From Tetrapyrgos nigripes (lineage: Eukaryota > Basidiomycota > Agaricomycetes > Agaricales > Campanellaceae): a stretch of DNA of 64,000 bases. Positions 63,571-64,000 of the stretch are shown here, in pieces; positions within the stretch are counted from its first letter, which is position 1; the number at the start of each line of letters is the position of its first letter. The notes beneath the pieces were generated by a model that saw only the letters and a program-made list of their open reading frames with translations, was not told the DNA's origin and did no database searches. The translations under genes and the position numbers were made by a program. Location: assembly GCA_013368315.1 (NCBI GenBank), contig JAACJM010000010.1, forward strand, positions 930,001 to 994,000, given 5' to 3'.

Positions 63571-64000
63571 TCACCGTCTCAAAGCAGACAACATCTTTGC
63601 CAACGCATGGATCTGTCCCTTCTGAACCTTCTTGGGACCATCACCATCATCGGCAGCACCAAGATCCAAAGTACTCGCCCTGGCACCCGCCAAACCCACA
63701 ACATCCCGATCCCGTCTCGCAAAGTCAGGTGAAGACCTCTGATGAACAACAGGACGATTATTGATCTCATTAATCGTGTCGAGACCCACGGCCAAATCTT
63801 TCGGTGGTTTTCTCGTCCTTTGTTTCCGGGCGGCCGGGGGGTTGAAGACTTCCGCAATAGGTTCGGGTCGTTGGCCTCGGTGGACTTCGAATAATTCCCA
63901 GGGAACACCGTCCATGACTGATAAAAAGAGATAAAGAGTCAGTCGAAAAAAAAAAGGAGGGAAAAAAAAATCACCTACTCTTGACATTGGTTGGTTGATT
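63571..64000 (-). CDS. C-terminal part of an unrecognised gene (runs off right edge)
   Basis: Exons complement(63571..63917, 63979..>64000). The visible part ends in a stop at 63571 and encodes about 120 residues: MDGVPWELFEVHRGQ, a basic stretch ARKQRTRKPPKDLAVGLD and a C-terminal GQIHALAKMLSALRR helix. I do not recognise it. The acceptor of the intron follows a T-rich tract, and joining gives a continuous frame. The 5' part lies outside the window. Confidence 0.55.
   Translation of the reverse strand, partial: INQPMSRVGDFFFPPFFFRLTLYLFLSVMDGVPWELFEVHRGQRPEPIAEVFNPPAARKQRTRKPPKDLAVGLDTINEINNRPVVHQRSSPDFARRDRDVVGLAGARASTLDLGAADDGDGPKKVQKGQIHALAKMLSALRR

Overview
The window is nuclear DNA from a mushroom-forming basidiomycete (Agaricomycetes). 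Genes are split by many short introns (about 47-65 nt, GT-AG, rarely GC-AG), spacing is tight, and the gene content fits: Agaricomycete-type Mediator subunits, an eisosome PIL1-domain protein, a Zn2Cys6 regulator and two class II (ligninolytic-type) secreted peroxidases. The peroxidases point to a white-rot or litter-decomposing lifestyle. I cannot name the species. All gene models below were built by hand: splice sites were chosen so that every exon keeps phase and the joined protein reads like its family.

Layout, left to right. (1) 1-6.3 kb: CLASP/Stu1 (minus, runs off the left edge), SEC61 alpha (plus), RVB1/pontin (minus). (2) 6.3-12.8 kb: a foldback MITE-like element in a shared promoter, a 1286-residue Ser/Pro-rich protein with a C-terminal membrane anchor that I do not recognise, and a small secreted protein behind a TATA promoter. 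(3) 12.9-26.4 kb: a GMC oxidoreductase (minus), a Mediator subunit 1-like protein, an FAD monooxygenase, a small mitochondrial-looking protein (minus) and Mediator subunit 12. (4) 27.1-33.5 kb: two paralogous manganese-peroxidase genes on the minus strand, flanking the DNA primase small subunit on the plus strand. (5) 34-44 kb: a doubtful small gene, an unrecognised Ser/Pro-rich protein, an AP-4 epsilon-like adaptor subunit, BUB2 (divergent, almost no promoter space) and a Dal5-type MFS transporter. (6) 44-54 kb: a Zn2Cys6 regulator divergent from the transporter, then a close minus-strand run carboxylesterase > SEL1-repeat protein > DOT1. (7) 54-64 kb: a PIL1-family eisosome protein, a PAQR receptor, peptidyl-tRNA hydrolase, a nucleoside hydrolase, a Pho80-type cyclin and the 3' end of an unknown gene.

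Most of the window is housekeeping: protein translocation, chromatin, transcription (two Mediator subunits, DOT1, RVB1), replication (primase), mitotic exit (BUB2), trafficking and translation quality control. The lifestyle-specific content is the peroxidase pair, the GMC oxidoreductase (a possible H2O2 source, by inference only), the carboxylesterase, the FAD monooxygenase and the transporter/regulator pair. I found no CRISPR array, tRNA, rRNA, transposase or biosynthetic core gene. No new multi-gene system stands out. The most unusual signals are the very different exon structures of the two peroxidases (19 versus 9 exons, with exons of 8, 9 and 10 nt), the foldback element with a 9-bp flanking repeat, the near-zero spacing of several gene pairs, and two unrecognised large proteins.
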